The notes beneath the pieces were generated by a model. It worked only from the letters and a program-made list of their open reading frames with translations. It made no database searches and was not told the DNA's origin. Below, one piece after another: positions 11,661 through 24,300 of a DNA stretch of 64,000 bases (within the stretch, counting starts at the first letter, position 1; each line of letters begins with the position of its first letter). This stretch comes from Cryptomeria japonica (lineage: Eukaryota; Streptophyta; Pinopsida; Cupressales; Cupressaceae): contig NC_081406.1 in assembly GCF_030272615.1 (NCBI RefSeq), positions 171,886,361 through 171,950,360 of the forward strand, given 5' to 3'. The translations under genes were made by a program, and so were the position numbers.

Positions 11661-13394
11661 AGGTAATGCCTTAGCACTCCATTCACCATATCATGTTGCT
11701 TCTCACCCTAGGACACTAGTAGTTAGCTTCATTGGGGTCTCTTTGTCATGAGTGGTGATACTTTCTCCATAATAATCGTACTTGGACAACAACATAATTC
11801 TTCCTTATCTCCTCGGTTGGGCGGCAAGGACAATATATACTTGATTCTCTCTCTCCTTTTCAAATATTACTTCTTCTTTAGAGTTGCATTCTGGATATAT
11901 TTATGTCCTTTCTTGCATTGAATATTCTTTTATGCAAGTACATGCATGTTCCTTGTTAGGACCTTTTTCTTTTCTTGAAGTGCTACATCTTCTTATGTAT
12001 AATTTATCTTTGGAGATTGTGTAATCCTCCTCATTGTCCTTCTGCTTGGGGGGACACTGATCTTTACTATCATTTCTAAGGACCCACTTTTCCTTTGTTG
12101 AGTGGTGTTTTCTTATGATACAATACTATTCCTTGTGTGATGTGGCCTGTTTTCTCAAGGATTCTCTCTTATACAAGAGGTGTGTATCCTTGTGTACAAA
12201 CTCTTCTTCACTTGAACATTTATATATATTACAAACAAATATTTCACTTTAGGTCAAAAGTGTGTCATCGTTCATCAAGAATCCCTTTCACCAAGCAATA
12301 TGAGAAAGATATGTATTCTTGTTCTCCTTTCCCTTTTTTGGCCAATGATGTTATTTTTTTCACGAAACTCATCTTGGAGGTAGATTCTTTCGAGAAAATA
12401 TCTCTTCCCCTCCAAGGATTCCCTTTACACTTGTTGCAAGATATCTCTTTTTTAACTATTTTTCCTTTCTTATAAGAGTAATGCTTCTTTAGCTTGGATT
12501 TATGAGCATTGTTGCCTAAAAGGACATCTCCTTGGTGTTGAAGGTGTGTATCCTTGTTTCTAGTTTCTTTAAGACATAAACATAGGACTATGTTGAAATC
12601 TTAAGTGGCGGGGGAGGAGGGTGCATTGCATATCACCCTCTTTGTACTATATTTTCATATGTCTTAAAGGGGGTGTTCAGACTCAAAACAAGACAAAACA
12701 AAGTCTTCTACGAGATGATTTATGCCCAAAACCAGACACCTTTTGCATTTTCATTTCATGTCTTATATAGGTTGTTGCATGCTCGAAACCAAAAAAAGAC
12801 AAAGTCTTATACGAGATGCTTAACTCTTAAAACTAGACATCAACATATGCAACAGGATGAGTGGAACTAGAAAAACACAACTAGACTATTTTGACTTTCC
12901 TCTCTAACATCGAGCACCTAGCATAACACAACTTGCTAGCATGTGACATCCATGTTCTCTCTCTTTTCTCTTACCCATGAGCTCATAGCTTTTCTATTTG
13001 TGGATCATGGTTCATCATTTGATGCATGCTCTTGATCTTTTCATGTGATCACTTGTGTTCTTGTGATGGCATTCCAAGAATGATATTAGTGGTTGAGACA
13101 TTTTGACTATCTAGGTATCTTCAACTAGTTGACTTGGAGCCTTTTTGTGTTTTGTGTTGTGTTCTTTTGTCTTTGATTGTCTTTGTTTTCTTTTTTTTTG
13201 TCTTTATCTTGTTTTGTGTGTCCTTGCATGTGATTGTGTGAGTTAAGATCCTAAGATTGAGGGATTGGTTCCTTGAAATTAGTGATGTCTTATCTCCTTG
13301 TGATCTCGCTCCTAATTGTTTCTCTCTCTCTCATATTTCTACTTTACCATGAGTATTTTCATAAGATCATATTCCTATTAAAGTGGGGGCTAAA
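11661..13394 (+). other. Non-coding internal part of the Ty3-like element
   Basis: T-rich sequence with no domain I recognise. Two imprecise repeats stand out: 'aaaacaagacaaaacaaagtcttctacgagatg' near 12685 and a similar phrase near 12790. It ends with a purine-rich tract (AAAGTGGGGGCTAAA, about 13380) placed as a polypurine tract before the LTR start at 13395. Confidence 0.5.
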
Positions 13395-14515
13395 TGTAGT
13401 ATCATAAGTTGTATCTGATCCAATTTACACCTCATGTGTGTGCTCCTACTTTAGTGTGTCATATCTCCATGCCCTCTCTAGGTCCGGTTTGACTCTATTC
13501 TCTAACTTTGATGTCATGAACACCCTTTGGTGGGTCCTATCATGGAATACCCTCCCCCTTGGATATCTATTTTGGCCCTATTTGTAGAAGACTAGGGTGT
13601 GGGACTATAGTGTCCTAGATTATACCTAGTGCATTTATGACACTTACACATTACACTCGATGCATTTATGAAAAGGCTCATGATCAAGATCTCATTACTT
13701 TGGCATCATTAGTTCAAAAGACAAAGTGCCCCCAATTACCTTAGACCTCATTTGGGATCATCTTGGTGTGGAGAATAGCGCATCGTGCAGACGTCTATGC
13801 ACTGCGCTAATGTCTTATCACATTCTCAAATATGGAATCGCATATCCCTCATCAGTCATTTTGGACACGTGCTCCTTCGCTTGAACTTGACTATAATGGA
13901 TATTCCCGCCCATTCATTGCATTGAAACCTCACCACTTTTTCCAATATCAAGCTTTAGACACTCTTGGAAAGAAAGCTCTCAAGGACCATTCTCTCATTC
14001 TCTTGGCTCTCACAGTTTTGGCTCTCATTATGAATACTTAGCAACTATCTTGCAACAACAATGCTATCTCGAGCTTCATCACACTCCTATCTCAAGAGAG
14101 GGGTTTTACTGGAATGCTTTGTATTCTCTCTTATCTTTTATTTCATATATTTAACATTGAATGCCTTGCTTTGTTACATCTTTGAATGTATCTATTGTCT
14201 AGGTGCATTTAATTTATCATTTTTATCATATATCATGCAATAGGGGTTTTCCTCCATTAAGTGGGGTTTGTTTCTATTGCATTTATCATTAAATCATTTA
14301 TGTAGTAGGAGTTTTCCTTCATTAAGCAAGGCTAGTTTCTATTATAGTTGTCTTTTTATCAAATCTATCTATTTGGATGTCGGTGGTGGTGGACACACCA
14401 AAGCAAGGGTTTGACTAAGAAAAAACCCCTATACATCCCCAACATTTTCCCTCCATCTCTACATGCGCAAGTGGTGAATAGGTTTAGCGTGACTAAGTAC
14501 AATTTCTAGAATATT
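13395..14515 (+). repeat. LTR-like segment, Ty3-like family (copy 2)
   Basis: It starts TGTAGTATCATAAGTTG after a polypurine-like tract, as does 16311 (TGTAGTGTTCTAAATTG). Its right part shares the order 'ggtggtggacacaccaaa...agggtttgac' with 16930-16990 ('gtggaggtgggaacaccaaa...agggtttgaa'), so these are diverged copies of one LTR. The right end is approximate. Confidence 0.6.
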
Positions 14516-15110
14516 TTTGGTGCATCTGTAGGTCTCTATTTGTATAGATGGCAATGTGGTGCACAAACATCCCCGCGATGTGCTGGCATCCAAGGCCCGA
14601 GATCGGATAGGTCCTCCGGTATAATTTAACTTTATTTTTGTATTCTCGTAATATTTAGAATTTTATTGCTTTGTTAAATATACTTTAATATTTTTCAATT
14701 TCATAGTTTAGTTTAGTGGTTACTTTATTGTTATATTTTCATCCCCTAGCTCACCTTTAGCATTATTTTAAGTGAGGTAGTAGTGGATAGTTTGTTCTCT
14801 AAGATTTGTCATCTTAGAGGTAACAAATTCCCTCTATAAGGATGCCCTGGTCAGGGTGCCCGAAAATGCCTTGGTCCCTCTCAAATGGGCCCTAATTTGA
14901 AATGGTCTAGGTCCTATATCTCCCCAATGGCATTTGCTTCTTGAGCTACAAATGACCGTTAGAGGTCAGCCTAATCGGTAATTTGCTTAGGGAACCCTAT
15001 ATAGAGACATCTTATCAATTTATTTTGACATCCATGAGTTACCTAAAGTATTCATGCATCTGTGAAGCATTCATCATCAAGAATCTTTAGAGATTCAAGG
15101 CTGCATATTC
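14516..15110 (+). other. LTR or leader sequence of a related copy
   Basis: No gene. It contains a TATA-like CCCTATATAGAGACATC near 14997, which suggests that an LTR promoter lies here and that the next repeat (15111-15868) is its downstream R-U5 and leader. The left border of this third copy could not be found. Confidence 0.4.
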
Positions 15111-15868
15111 ATCCTTCAAGAACTATGGAGAAAAGTTACATAAATCTTCATGCAAGCATGTGCACGTGTGTGTGTGTGTATAAGATTAGGGTTTTTCATG
15201 TTCATGTGTTTGTCATGCCATTACATTCAACATTTGTGATTACATTTAAAGAGCATTGCATCATCATTAACAATTGCAAATCTGAGGTATATGGCCTTAA
15301 TATTTATTTTAGTATTTACATTATTTCATTCAAGGTTAATTCCTAAATTAGGGTTTAACTTAGCCAAACTCCTATCCCAACATTTTTCCCTTTCTTTTTG
15401 TATATAGGAGCAAGTGGAGGGGATGTACTCAAGAAACCTAGCAATGTCGACAATGATGAATAGGTTCAGCTTTCGATGGCAAAAAATTTAGACCAGGGCG
15501 GATCTATGCTACCCGGTCCCAAAAAATCAAACCAAACTTCTGGGAACAAGGTCTAAACATCTTATTTTTCCCAGATTTCAGTTGGTGGCTCTATGGGACA
15601 TCTATAGCTTACTATTTTTATCAAATTGCCTTAATTATCCCTCATTTTACTCTAATTTCATAGTTACATTCCAAATTCAATTAAGAAAGAAGGAGATTCC
15701 CACTACACAAAATTGGTTAATCTGATTAGTATTCTCAACCCCTTTTTTAATCAAATTATGGCTAGATCTATTGGATTTACCCACTTCTGTCAATGTATGG
15801 TTAATTTGGTTAATTAGTGGTTTTATTTGTTGAAACCCTAATTCCAAATTTACACCATTACATTTTGC
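15111..15868 (+). repeat. Direct repeat partner of 1-741 (Ty3-like R-U5 and leader, copy 3)
   Basis: Collinear with 1-741 throughout, with small indels including an expanded GT run near 15165-15180. The equivalent of the possible primer-binding site is 'gttggtggctctatgggac' near 15582. Confidence 0.85.
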
Positions 15869-16310
15869 TTCAATTGTGGTCCTATATTGTGTCTATTGGA
15901 GCTCTTGTAAATGTGTTCTTGTATGTATTTGTTGTGTCTTGATTAAGTTTCTTACTATGTTTTCTATCTTGTAGGGATGATGCTTAGTATTGAGATAACT
16001 TTTCATACTGATGTCTCCTTACCTCATTGACTTGGAATATTTGTTTGCTTTAGTAATTATGATTACTTTTTGTATGATTCTTTGTCTTGTATATTTCCTT
16101 CATGTCTTGCATATTATGTGTTTTCTATGCATATTGCATGTCTCCTATGTGTCTCACATGTATGCTTTGTGCCTTTTGTGTTTTCAATCCATGTCTACTT
16201 TGTGTTTGCTTCATGTTATGTATGTTTGATAAGTTCCTTAGCCTTGATTACTCTATAATTTATCATGCTTATGGGTGCAAGATTAAACTCTTACGAAAGT
16301 TGGGGCTGAA
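15869..16310 (+). other. Short internal remnant before an LTR
   Basis: T-rich, no gene. A series of imprecise 'cttgcatattatgtg/catattgcatgtc/catgtatgctttgtgc' units fills 16090-16225. It ends with a purine-rich tract (ACGAAAGTTGGGGCTGAA) before the LTR start at 16311. Confidence 0.45.
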
Positions 16311-17100
16311 TGTAGTGTTCTAAATTGCATACCCTTAGAATTCTATGTTGTGTTTAACACCTAATTTGGTGGTTGTGCTTGATCTTGTGTTAACAGGCTT
16401 GTCTTGGGACCATATTGGTAACTTAGGTTACATTGACTAGTGCCTAGCCCTTTGTGCAACCAAAAAGGGCTACACACCAGTGCCCAATGCTAGTGTCCTC
16501 CCAATTTAGCTCCAAATTCAAATCTTTGAATGTTGACTTCGGTCCCTTAACGATTGTAATCCCATTGTTGACCTCTCTTAGATAAATATTTATGAAAAGG
16601 TGTAAGTCACATATCAAGGTGATTCCCCTCCTCATTTAAAATGCATAACTAGCTAACTCTTCCTAATGATAATTCTAATTATCAAATCCTATCAAACAAC
16701 CAAGATCAATCAAGTATTGATGAATTTGAGGATATAATCAAGCATATTGTTATTTACAATTGAAGTAATTTTATTTGTTATTGTTATTGTTATGTTGGAC
16801 ATTAACAGTTGTAGTATCTCATCAACACCTTATGTGGTATTCCAACAAGGGATTCATACATAAGATTTCCTTATCAATCGAGTATTTATGTTATTTTCTC
16901 CTACTCCCCTAAGAGTACACACTCTATCATCATCATCATGGTTGTTGTGGAGGTGGGAACACCAAAATAGGGTTTGAATTAGGCAAGCCTCTATATGACA
17001 GAACCATTTCCCCCTCTTTTATGTGTGCATGTGCATATTTGAGGGTATCAAATTGTGATAGTGATAAAGATAGACAAAATGGGTTATGATGAATAGTTTT
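16311..17100 (+). repeat. LTR-like segment, Ty3-like family (copy 4)
   Basis: Starts TGTAGTGTTCTAAATTGC and resembles 13395-14515 at its start and near its end (16930-17000). The right end is approximate because no second copy or target duplication could be matched. Confidence 0.55.
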
Positions 17101-20100
17101 AGACTTCAAACAATGAAAAAATATTAGATACTAGTGCTAGGTACTAGTGTCCTCCTGGTTTTGCCTCATTTTTTGAGGATAGTTACCCAATAACCTCCTA
17201 TTCCTGATTTTTGGTACTAACTTCTACACTTCTTAGGTCCAGGATTTGAGCACTCAATGCCTTTGTCTTGCCCAACCATCTCTCAATTTTAGTCATAGAT
17301 TTCTCTCAGCATTCCACTTCCAAATATGTCCTCTTCTTTTATACTTTTGTTTTTTATTTCATACATTTTGGTAAGCTTGTTCAATTTAGCCTTCCTTGAC
17401 CTAGTTCATTGCATACAATTTATCAATCACACACAACCAACACATGCATGAAAACCATATAAGGTGTGGGTCTAAGACAACTTGGCTCTCCCTTGAGGAT
17501 TTTAGTCAAAACCATTCACACCTCCTCTAGTGATTTGTATGAAAAAATGAATTGATTCTAGATTAATGCACTCGTTAGCCTAAGATCACATTTCCTCCAT
17601 ATCAATATTTACTATGAAGAACGTTGATAAATTTTATATAAGTAGGGTGTTAATTCATTATAACACCTTTAATCATACCAACATGAACTCATACATACCT
17701 AAAAAGAAGACTAATTTAATAAACAAAAATTACAAGCACAGATTGCCCCTTTGTTATATTTTGTGAGAAGCAAGAACCAAGCCAAGATTTGATGTTGGTC
17801 ATAGATCAAATGCAACTCCAAGAAACATATGATTGAAGATCAAAATATTTGAATGAAGATAAATCTAAAATGAGAGAAAAATAGAGACAAAGAAAGAGAA
17901 TTTTGAGAAGACTCTCAATACTCTCATGGAGCTATCACTGAACTAGTGAAGGTGAAAGTAGAGTGCTAATTATATATAAAAATAATAGCATATAGATCCA
18001 AGGGGTGAATTAACTCCTACTCCCCTTAGAAAGTGCGAGGTTTTACCTACTTGGTAAAATGCCAAAACATGTGACATAAACTTCTTACATGAATACATGA
18101 AAGGAGTTGTGAAAGTTGTCACATAAAGCCAAAAGAGGGTGACAAACCTAACTACCTCATAACCCACTTAAGAATTGACAAAATAGTGGTTATGCGAGGT
18201 GGCACAACAAGCCAAAAGAAGGTGCATAACTCAACTACCCACGTGAGGGAGAGAGTTACACATGTGGCTGAAGTATTCCACCACATGTCCTCATATTAAC
18301 CACTCCTAATAACCTAAGCAAGCTTAAATAATATGTGTAGACAAAAATAAATACCCACTAACATAGAAAAATAAAAAACCAACACTAAAACCCTTACATA
18401 AAATAAGTAGATTCATCTTCACAATTGTGTAAGTTATATTCTACGTAGAATACAATTCAAGCACATGCATTCCCCTTTCATAAAATGAGCACATTCAACT
18501 TCACATATGTTTAAAATTGAAATAATGTTGATTAGGTGGAAAAATTCAATTCAAACAAAAAAGTGATTAAGTTAAAAAATAAAGAATATAGAAAATTATA
18601 AAACATGGTTTTCATCTTAAAAATAAAATTGAAAAAGTGACGAAGTTATCAAAAGGTGTAAATTAAGAAGAAGAGTGTAAAAATATGATTTTCTATTAAT
18701 AAATATGAAAAAATCAAAACTCCTAAATCATAAATTATTATATAGAGACATGTATTAATAAGTAAACCATGAAATTCACCCTTTTTGTGGGGTCTTTAAA
18801 GAAAAAAATTGAAATATTTGGCAACAACTATTCCATGACATTTGAAATCCTAACATTTCTAGTGAGATATCTAATCAACATAAGCATTTTAATACAATAA
18901 AATGAGGGTGTTGAAGAAATGTAGAGTTTTAGCTTTCAAAGTGAGATGCCTAGGTGGAAGAATAATTTTGTATTAATACAATTGAAGAGGTACCATCTCA
19001 ACAATATTAAAAATATGATAAAAGCATGGATACCATTTTTGTAGGTAGAGAACATATTTGTACATAAAATGATGATCTAGGTTATGATATGCAATTTAAA
19101 GAGATTTTTAGATAGTAGAACATCATTGGAAGATTTCACTTGATCTAATTTGTGCTTTTTATATAAATGAGAAAATTGTCAATTATTTTTGTCATCATGA
19201 CCATGCTTGTCATTGTAATAGCCAAATAATTAGGCATAGGTAAGACAATAAAATACAATCAATTAATTTTATAACTAAAGCAAACCACATGTACAAGTGT
19301 TGTTGCCAAATAGTACAATACATGAAACAAACTTCTCAATCGACTTGTAACTAAACCTTAATCACATCATGAATAAACCCTAATAACTTTATGAATAGAT
19401 GCAAATAAATCCTAAACTTACTAAGGACTTAAAAAAGAATCTTAAACATTGTTACACACAATATATGCAGATACCCTAATGAACATTAAAGACAATTTTA
19501 CATTATTATTGACAATGACTAAAACTTTTGATAACCCATTTCCACAAAAAAATGTTAGTTTAAAATAACTAATTGAAAGAATTATAAACTTATAATTATA
19601 ACTTATACTAGGTAGATCACCATGACGCTTTGATAAAAATATTATAACTATCATAATGAATAAATGTGTCACAAAACACAAAATACGTCTTTGCTGATAA
19701 ACACCATCAAACACCAGTTTTGAAGTTTCAAATATATTTAGTAGAAAGTAAAAGAAGCAAAAAACATCATACATTCACCTTGAAATTCTAACTACTTCAA
19801 TAGTTTGAATGCTAGATTTTAGAATCACAAAAAAAAAAAAAAAATATAATTCAACCACTTCATTAGTGATATGATGAGACAAAATACCCCAAAAATAGTT
19901 GGCAAAATTATTTGTTACATAGAAGCACCTAAAAAATTAGAGAAACCTTCAACTAATGACCATATAAGAATGAAAAATAACATCACCTCAAAACAAGGAT
20001 AAGTGAATTAGAATAACACAAAAAGAGAAGAATAGATAGAGAAGTGATTGGGTTGCTGGTTCATTGCCTTAGTGAGGTGTAGAATCCTCACCTGAGCCAA

Positions 20101-21249
20101 ACACATGCATATGATGGCTAGGAAGACAAGCAACAAGTAATGAGCCATCATTAGCTACCATTCATTTCTTCATTGAAAATAGAAAATCAAAAAACAAGTT
20201 AAAGTCACCAAACACATCAAAAATCATAGATAATAATAAATATATTATGAAAAGGGAATTAAGGAAAAGTGATTACATTGTTGGTCATTTACCTTAGCGT
20301 AGATGATGGTGTTGAAGATGATCAATAAACAATGACCCAACATTGGTGACCATTTCTTCTACATAAGCCTTGACCAATACAAAGCTAGAGAGATCATGTG
20401 TTGGTGCCAAATGAAACAATAGTTTCTAGAAAGAGGAGTCTTGGTAGTGGGGCGCCAGTGAGCAATAAATGCGAGGTATTGAAGCATTGAATGCTCAAAG
20501 GTGTCAAAGTGGGTGCCATCACATACAAGTATATGGAAATGAATGCTTAGTTAATGTGGTGGATCAAGAAGGAAAGAGGAGGTAAAGTCATTTAATGTTA
20601 ACAAGTTTAAAAAATTCATGGCATTTTGCCTACTTGCCACATGACTTGATGAACAATACCAATCAATAAGTATGTAGGGACTGAGTCCCCTTGACCCACC
20701 ATTGTTTAGCCTTTAAAACAAACACAAAATGACCCTGCTCCACCTCTTTTTGTTGTTCATATGATAGATTGGTTGAACACTTATCACAACAATTTTTTAT
20801 GTCCACGATTAAATTACCAAAATAACAAGATTTTTTTAATTTTTGATCTACATGACACTCCACATGAACTTCCAAAATTAACCGCTCCCCCATAAGACCT
20901 CCCTTAATTTGTCCAGAATTCTTTTTATAAAATGTTTTATTTCTCCTTTAAATGTGCCAACTTATAAGATAATTCCAACATAAACATGGACACACTAACT
21001 TTGAACACAAATATATTAAATGCTTGGTGTACTTGTTGTGATTTTCCTTTTTCATATAGCTGAAATGCTTATGTGCGTATTCTCCAAACCCTTAGAGCTC
21101 CTCGTGTGACCGCTTTAAGTGGCCAACGGCTTAAATCATCTTTTCTGCAGATTTTGAAAAACCTCGCATAAACCCCGGCCCGAACAAATACACAGCGTAG
21201 AATAAATCCAACCGAGATCCAGTTGTAGCAGCATAACACAAATTATACC
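17101..21249. other. AT-rich region with no recognisable gene; upstream flank of uL24m
   Basis: Read on both strands without finding a conserved protein or RNA gene. A short imprecise duplication is visible: about 20045-20165 and 20268-20360 share 'agtgatt..gttgctggttcattgccttag' and a later 'aatgagccatcattag / aatgacccaacattgg'. The last 200 bp before 21250 is less AT-rich and should hold the 5' UTR and promoter of the ribosomal protein gene, but I see no convincing TATA box. Possibly very old repeats. Confidence 0.5.
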
Positions 21250-21309
21250 ATGGGTTGGAAGGCTGCTGAAAAGCTCATTAAAAACTGGAAGATTCTCAGA
21301 GGAGACTAT
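21250..21309 (+). CDS. uL24m: uL24m exon 1 (coding part)
   Basis: Twenty codons, [10 protein letters not shown]...LRGDY, ending before the donor GTGAAAATTT at 21310. Intron 1 is 110 bp and ends in GATTTACAG at 21419. Confidence 0.9.
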
Positions 21310-24300
21310 GTGAAAATTTTTCTTCGGTTTTAATTGAAAAAAGAATTGCACATTTTTTTGTTTTAGTTTTTGTCAAATAAAATTTACGTGATGACCGTTT
21401 TAAGTGTATGGATTTACAGGTCATGATAATGGCGGGGAAGGATAAGGGTCAGAACGGCACAATTAAGAGAGTAATCAGATCCCAAAACCGAGTTATTGTC
21501 GAGGGCAAGAATTTGGTAGTCCCTGCGAACTCATCATCTGCTTATATTAGAGTGTTTCGTATTACGAGGGAATTTTAGTGTTATATCGTAATTCCTTTAA
21601 TTTAATCCACATCCGGGCAGTGTTTAATCCTACTTGGGTTTCACTGTAATTTTTTTATTTGGCTAGTTAGGCGAGGATATGAGCTGTCTTTATTGGTGGA
21701 AACAAGGGCCAGATTATATAACAATCTTGCTATCTGTATTGTAGGGAATTCCTCTTATTGCATTTGAATTTGATTTACGCTGGTGTGAATGTCTTCATTG
21801 CCATTACACATAATCAATTCCAAGGGTTTTTATTGCATCTTTTCTTGCTTTGTAATCTTGTACGAGGTCATGGATGCTCTTTATGCAGTGCTTGGACCAC
21901 ATTCTTAAAATTGGTTAACATGGGTTACATTTAAACGACTATTTCCCCTTTTTGACTCATGACCACTTGAGCTATGGTTGCCTTATAACATTGTGAAGTT
22001 TAAATGTGGGTCACACTCTGAGATGTGTTTTCCATCACCATTATACCACTATCCCTTGGAGGATTAAAACTGATGCCATGCTTATCTAATAATGGCCATT
22101 TTGCTAGGGCTTCATTGCATGTTGCCCCCACTCTAATGATCTATATAACCATGCTCAGATAGTTTTAAACAGGACATATTAAAATGAAGATATATGGGTG
22201 TTGATTTCAATAAAAGGGGAGGAACAATGGCAATAGGACAGATGACTACGCACAGGTTGATTTCATTTAGATTGCATAAACCTATTTGACTATAAGAAAC
22301 AGACTATTTGAGTTTTATCTATAATATTCACAGATTCAGGATATGGTGGCTTGTTGGCATGAGCCTTATGTAATTTTGTTCTTTCCAGGTAAATAAATAC
22401 ATATGTCAGCTTCAAATAAGATATTTATATCAAGTGGAAAAAGTAGCAGTGTGAAGTCCACCCATGAGACCAGATACGTGACCTGCTTTTAGAGAGTAAT
22501 AATAAAAGCCAACGATGGGCAACCGGCTCAGCCTGCTGTAGCAGGATATCATACTTCGATATCCTATCATTTGGGTCAGCCGATTGAAAATGCCCATAAA
22601 AAACAGATGAACTGAAATTGAGAAAATCCATAATTGCCAAGAGGCTTGCTAGAATTGACTATATGTGAAGTCAGCGGGAAGGTTTGCAGCATCCAAGATT
22701 CTTTTCATTCTCCAAGGGGAGCTCCTTATACCCTGCAGACAGAGTTGGAACAATGGGAATTTGTACACTTCCTGGCTGTTGCATGAGCACCATGATTAAC
22801 TTCAATGAAGCAAGCCATCCCAGAGAAGTAAACTTCTGTAATGAATCAAAAGCTGAAAACCATAATAAAAGGAAACGTTGCAGCAAAAGTTTAAAGTTGT
22901 GAAACAAAAATTCCATTTTTTTTCCTTAAAAAAAGGAAAGAAAGATGAGATCTGAATTACAGGGTGTACACACCAAATCCGAAGAAAATCAAACAGAATT
23001 CTCTTATTATACAAATATGATTTCTATGTAATATATAAAATGACAAGAATTTTTTCTGGGAAGGCATGGGTGCCATGATCCGCCATCCACAGGCTCTTGC
23101 TCAATGTTTTCTGATCCCAAACAACATTTGGACTTGAGGCCTAAAGGACTTTAATAACTCCTGCAAGCCGAAAGGCCTGTAACCAAGCTAAATTACCTTT
23201 CACGGCTTGTAGGATCAATTTGTTATATCTGATATTCCTAATTATTATAGTGTAACTGATGGGTAACAAAATTATAATTGCTGACATAAAACTGACATAG
23301 CATCTTATGGCCGCACCAAAGAAATAAGTTAATAACTGATAGATCCTTGTATAACTGATCTATATCTACATAAGTGATGTTTTTGTGGGTAACTTGTATA
23401 TTTCTGCATAACTGATTTCTTCTATCTCAACTATGTAGGCTTTAATAGCTTTACATGCTCTAGGCTGAAAAAAGAACTTCCCTCAATACATCCATGATCT
23501 GTAATTGGCCTGGAGACTGTACTGTACAATTATTGAACATAGATCTTATACTTGCCCATGTGTTGGCCCAAGGCAAATTGCTTCTAAAATCAACATACAT
23601 AAGACTGATGATGCGTGTTACACTTATGGGTTTCCATCTACTTCATTTATACTATTTGGATGTGCAAGTACTGAAACACATGCCTACTATGGATTTTCCA
23701 TATGTATGCAAAGATTCTAGCACTTCCTGATCACCCTGGAATGGGCAAGGTGAGATCATTCGATGGGTAGAATGCAAATAATAATCAAATTAATTTTAAA
23801 GACTGGCAGCAAGCTGCGCTGTTTACAAAACTTGCATATAAGCAATTTGAAACTAACTAATGCTCAGGAAATCTATTCTAAGCCTAAGAATATAGGAAAT
23901 GATGAACAAATTTAGTGGAATCGAACTAGGCAAGGTCTCACAAACAGGTTTTGACATGAGCTTAGTGCAATCGTCTAAAGTATACTTATTGATTTTCAAA
24001 TTATTACCATCAAACATTGACACCATCCAAGTTGATGCATATCAAGGGATGTATAATAATTGAAGTTAAGCTTGCTTAATTTTCCAGTTGACCACACAAG
24101 GCACACTTACCAACGGCAAGAGGCTAGTGGTATGGATTAAGGATTCCACACAAATATATTCAACAAATCTTCCACTAAATCTAATAAACATGATAACAAA
24201 TTCTAATCTAAAATTCTAATCTAACTTGGAGGAATTGAACAACATTTGAAAGACAAAATCACCATCAAGTCGAACAATGATATATATTTAAATAGCTGCA

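Noticed and set aside
22671-22916. Possible gene fragment on the minus strand ([18 protein letters not shown])
   Set aside because: Overlapping frames of similar length exist on both strands and no known family fits; not enough to call.
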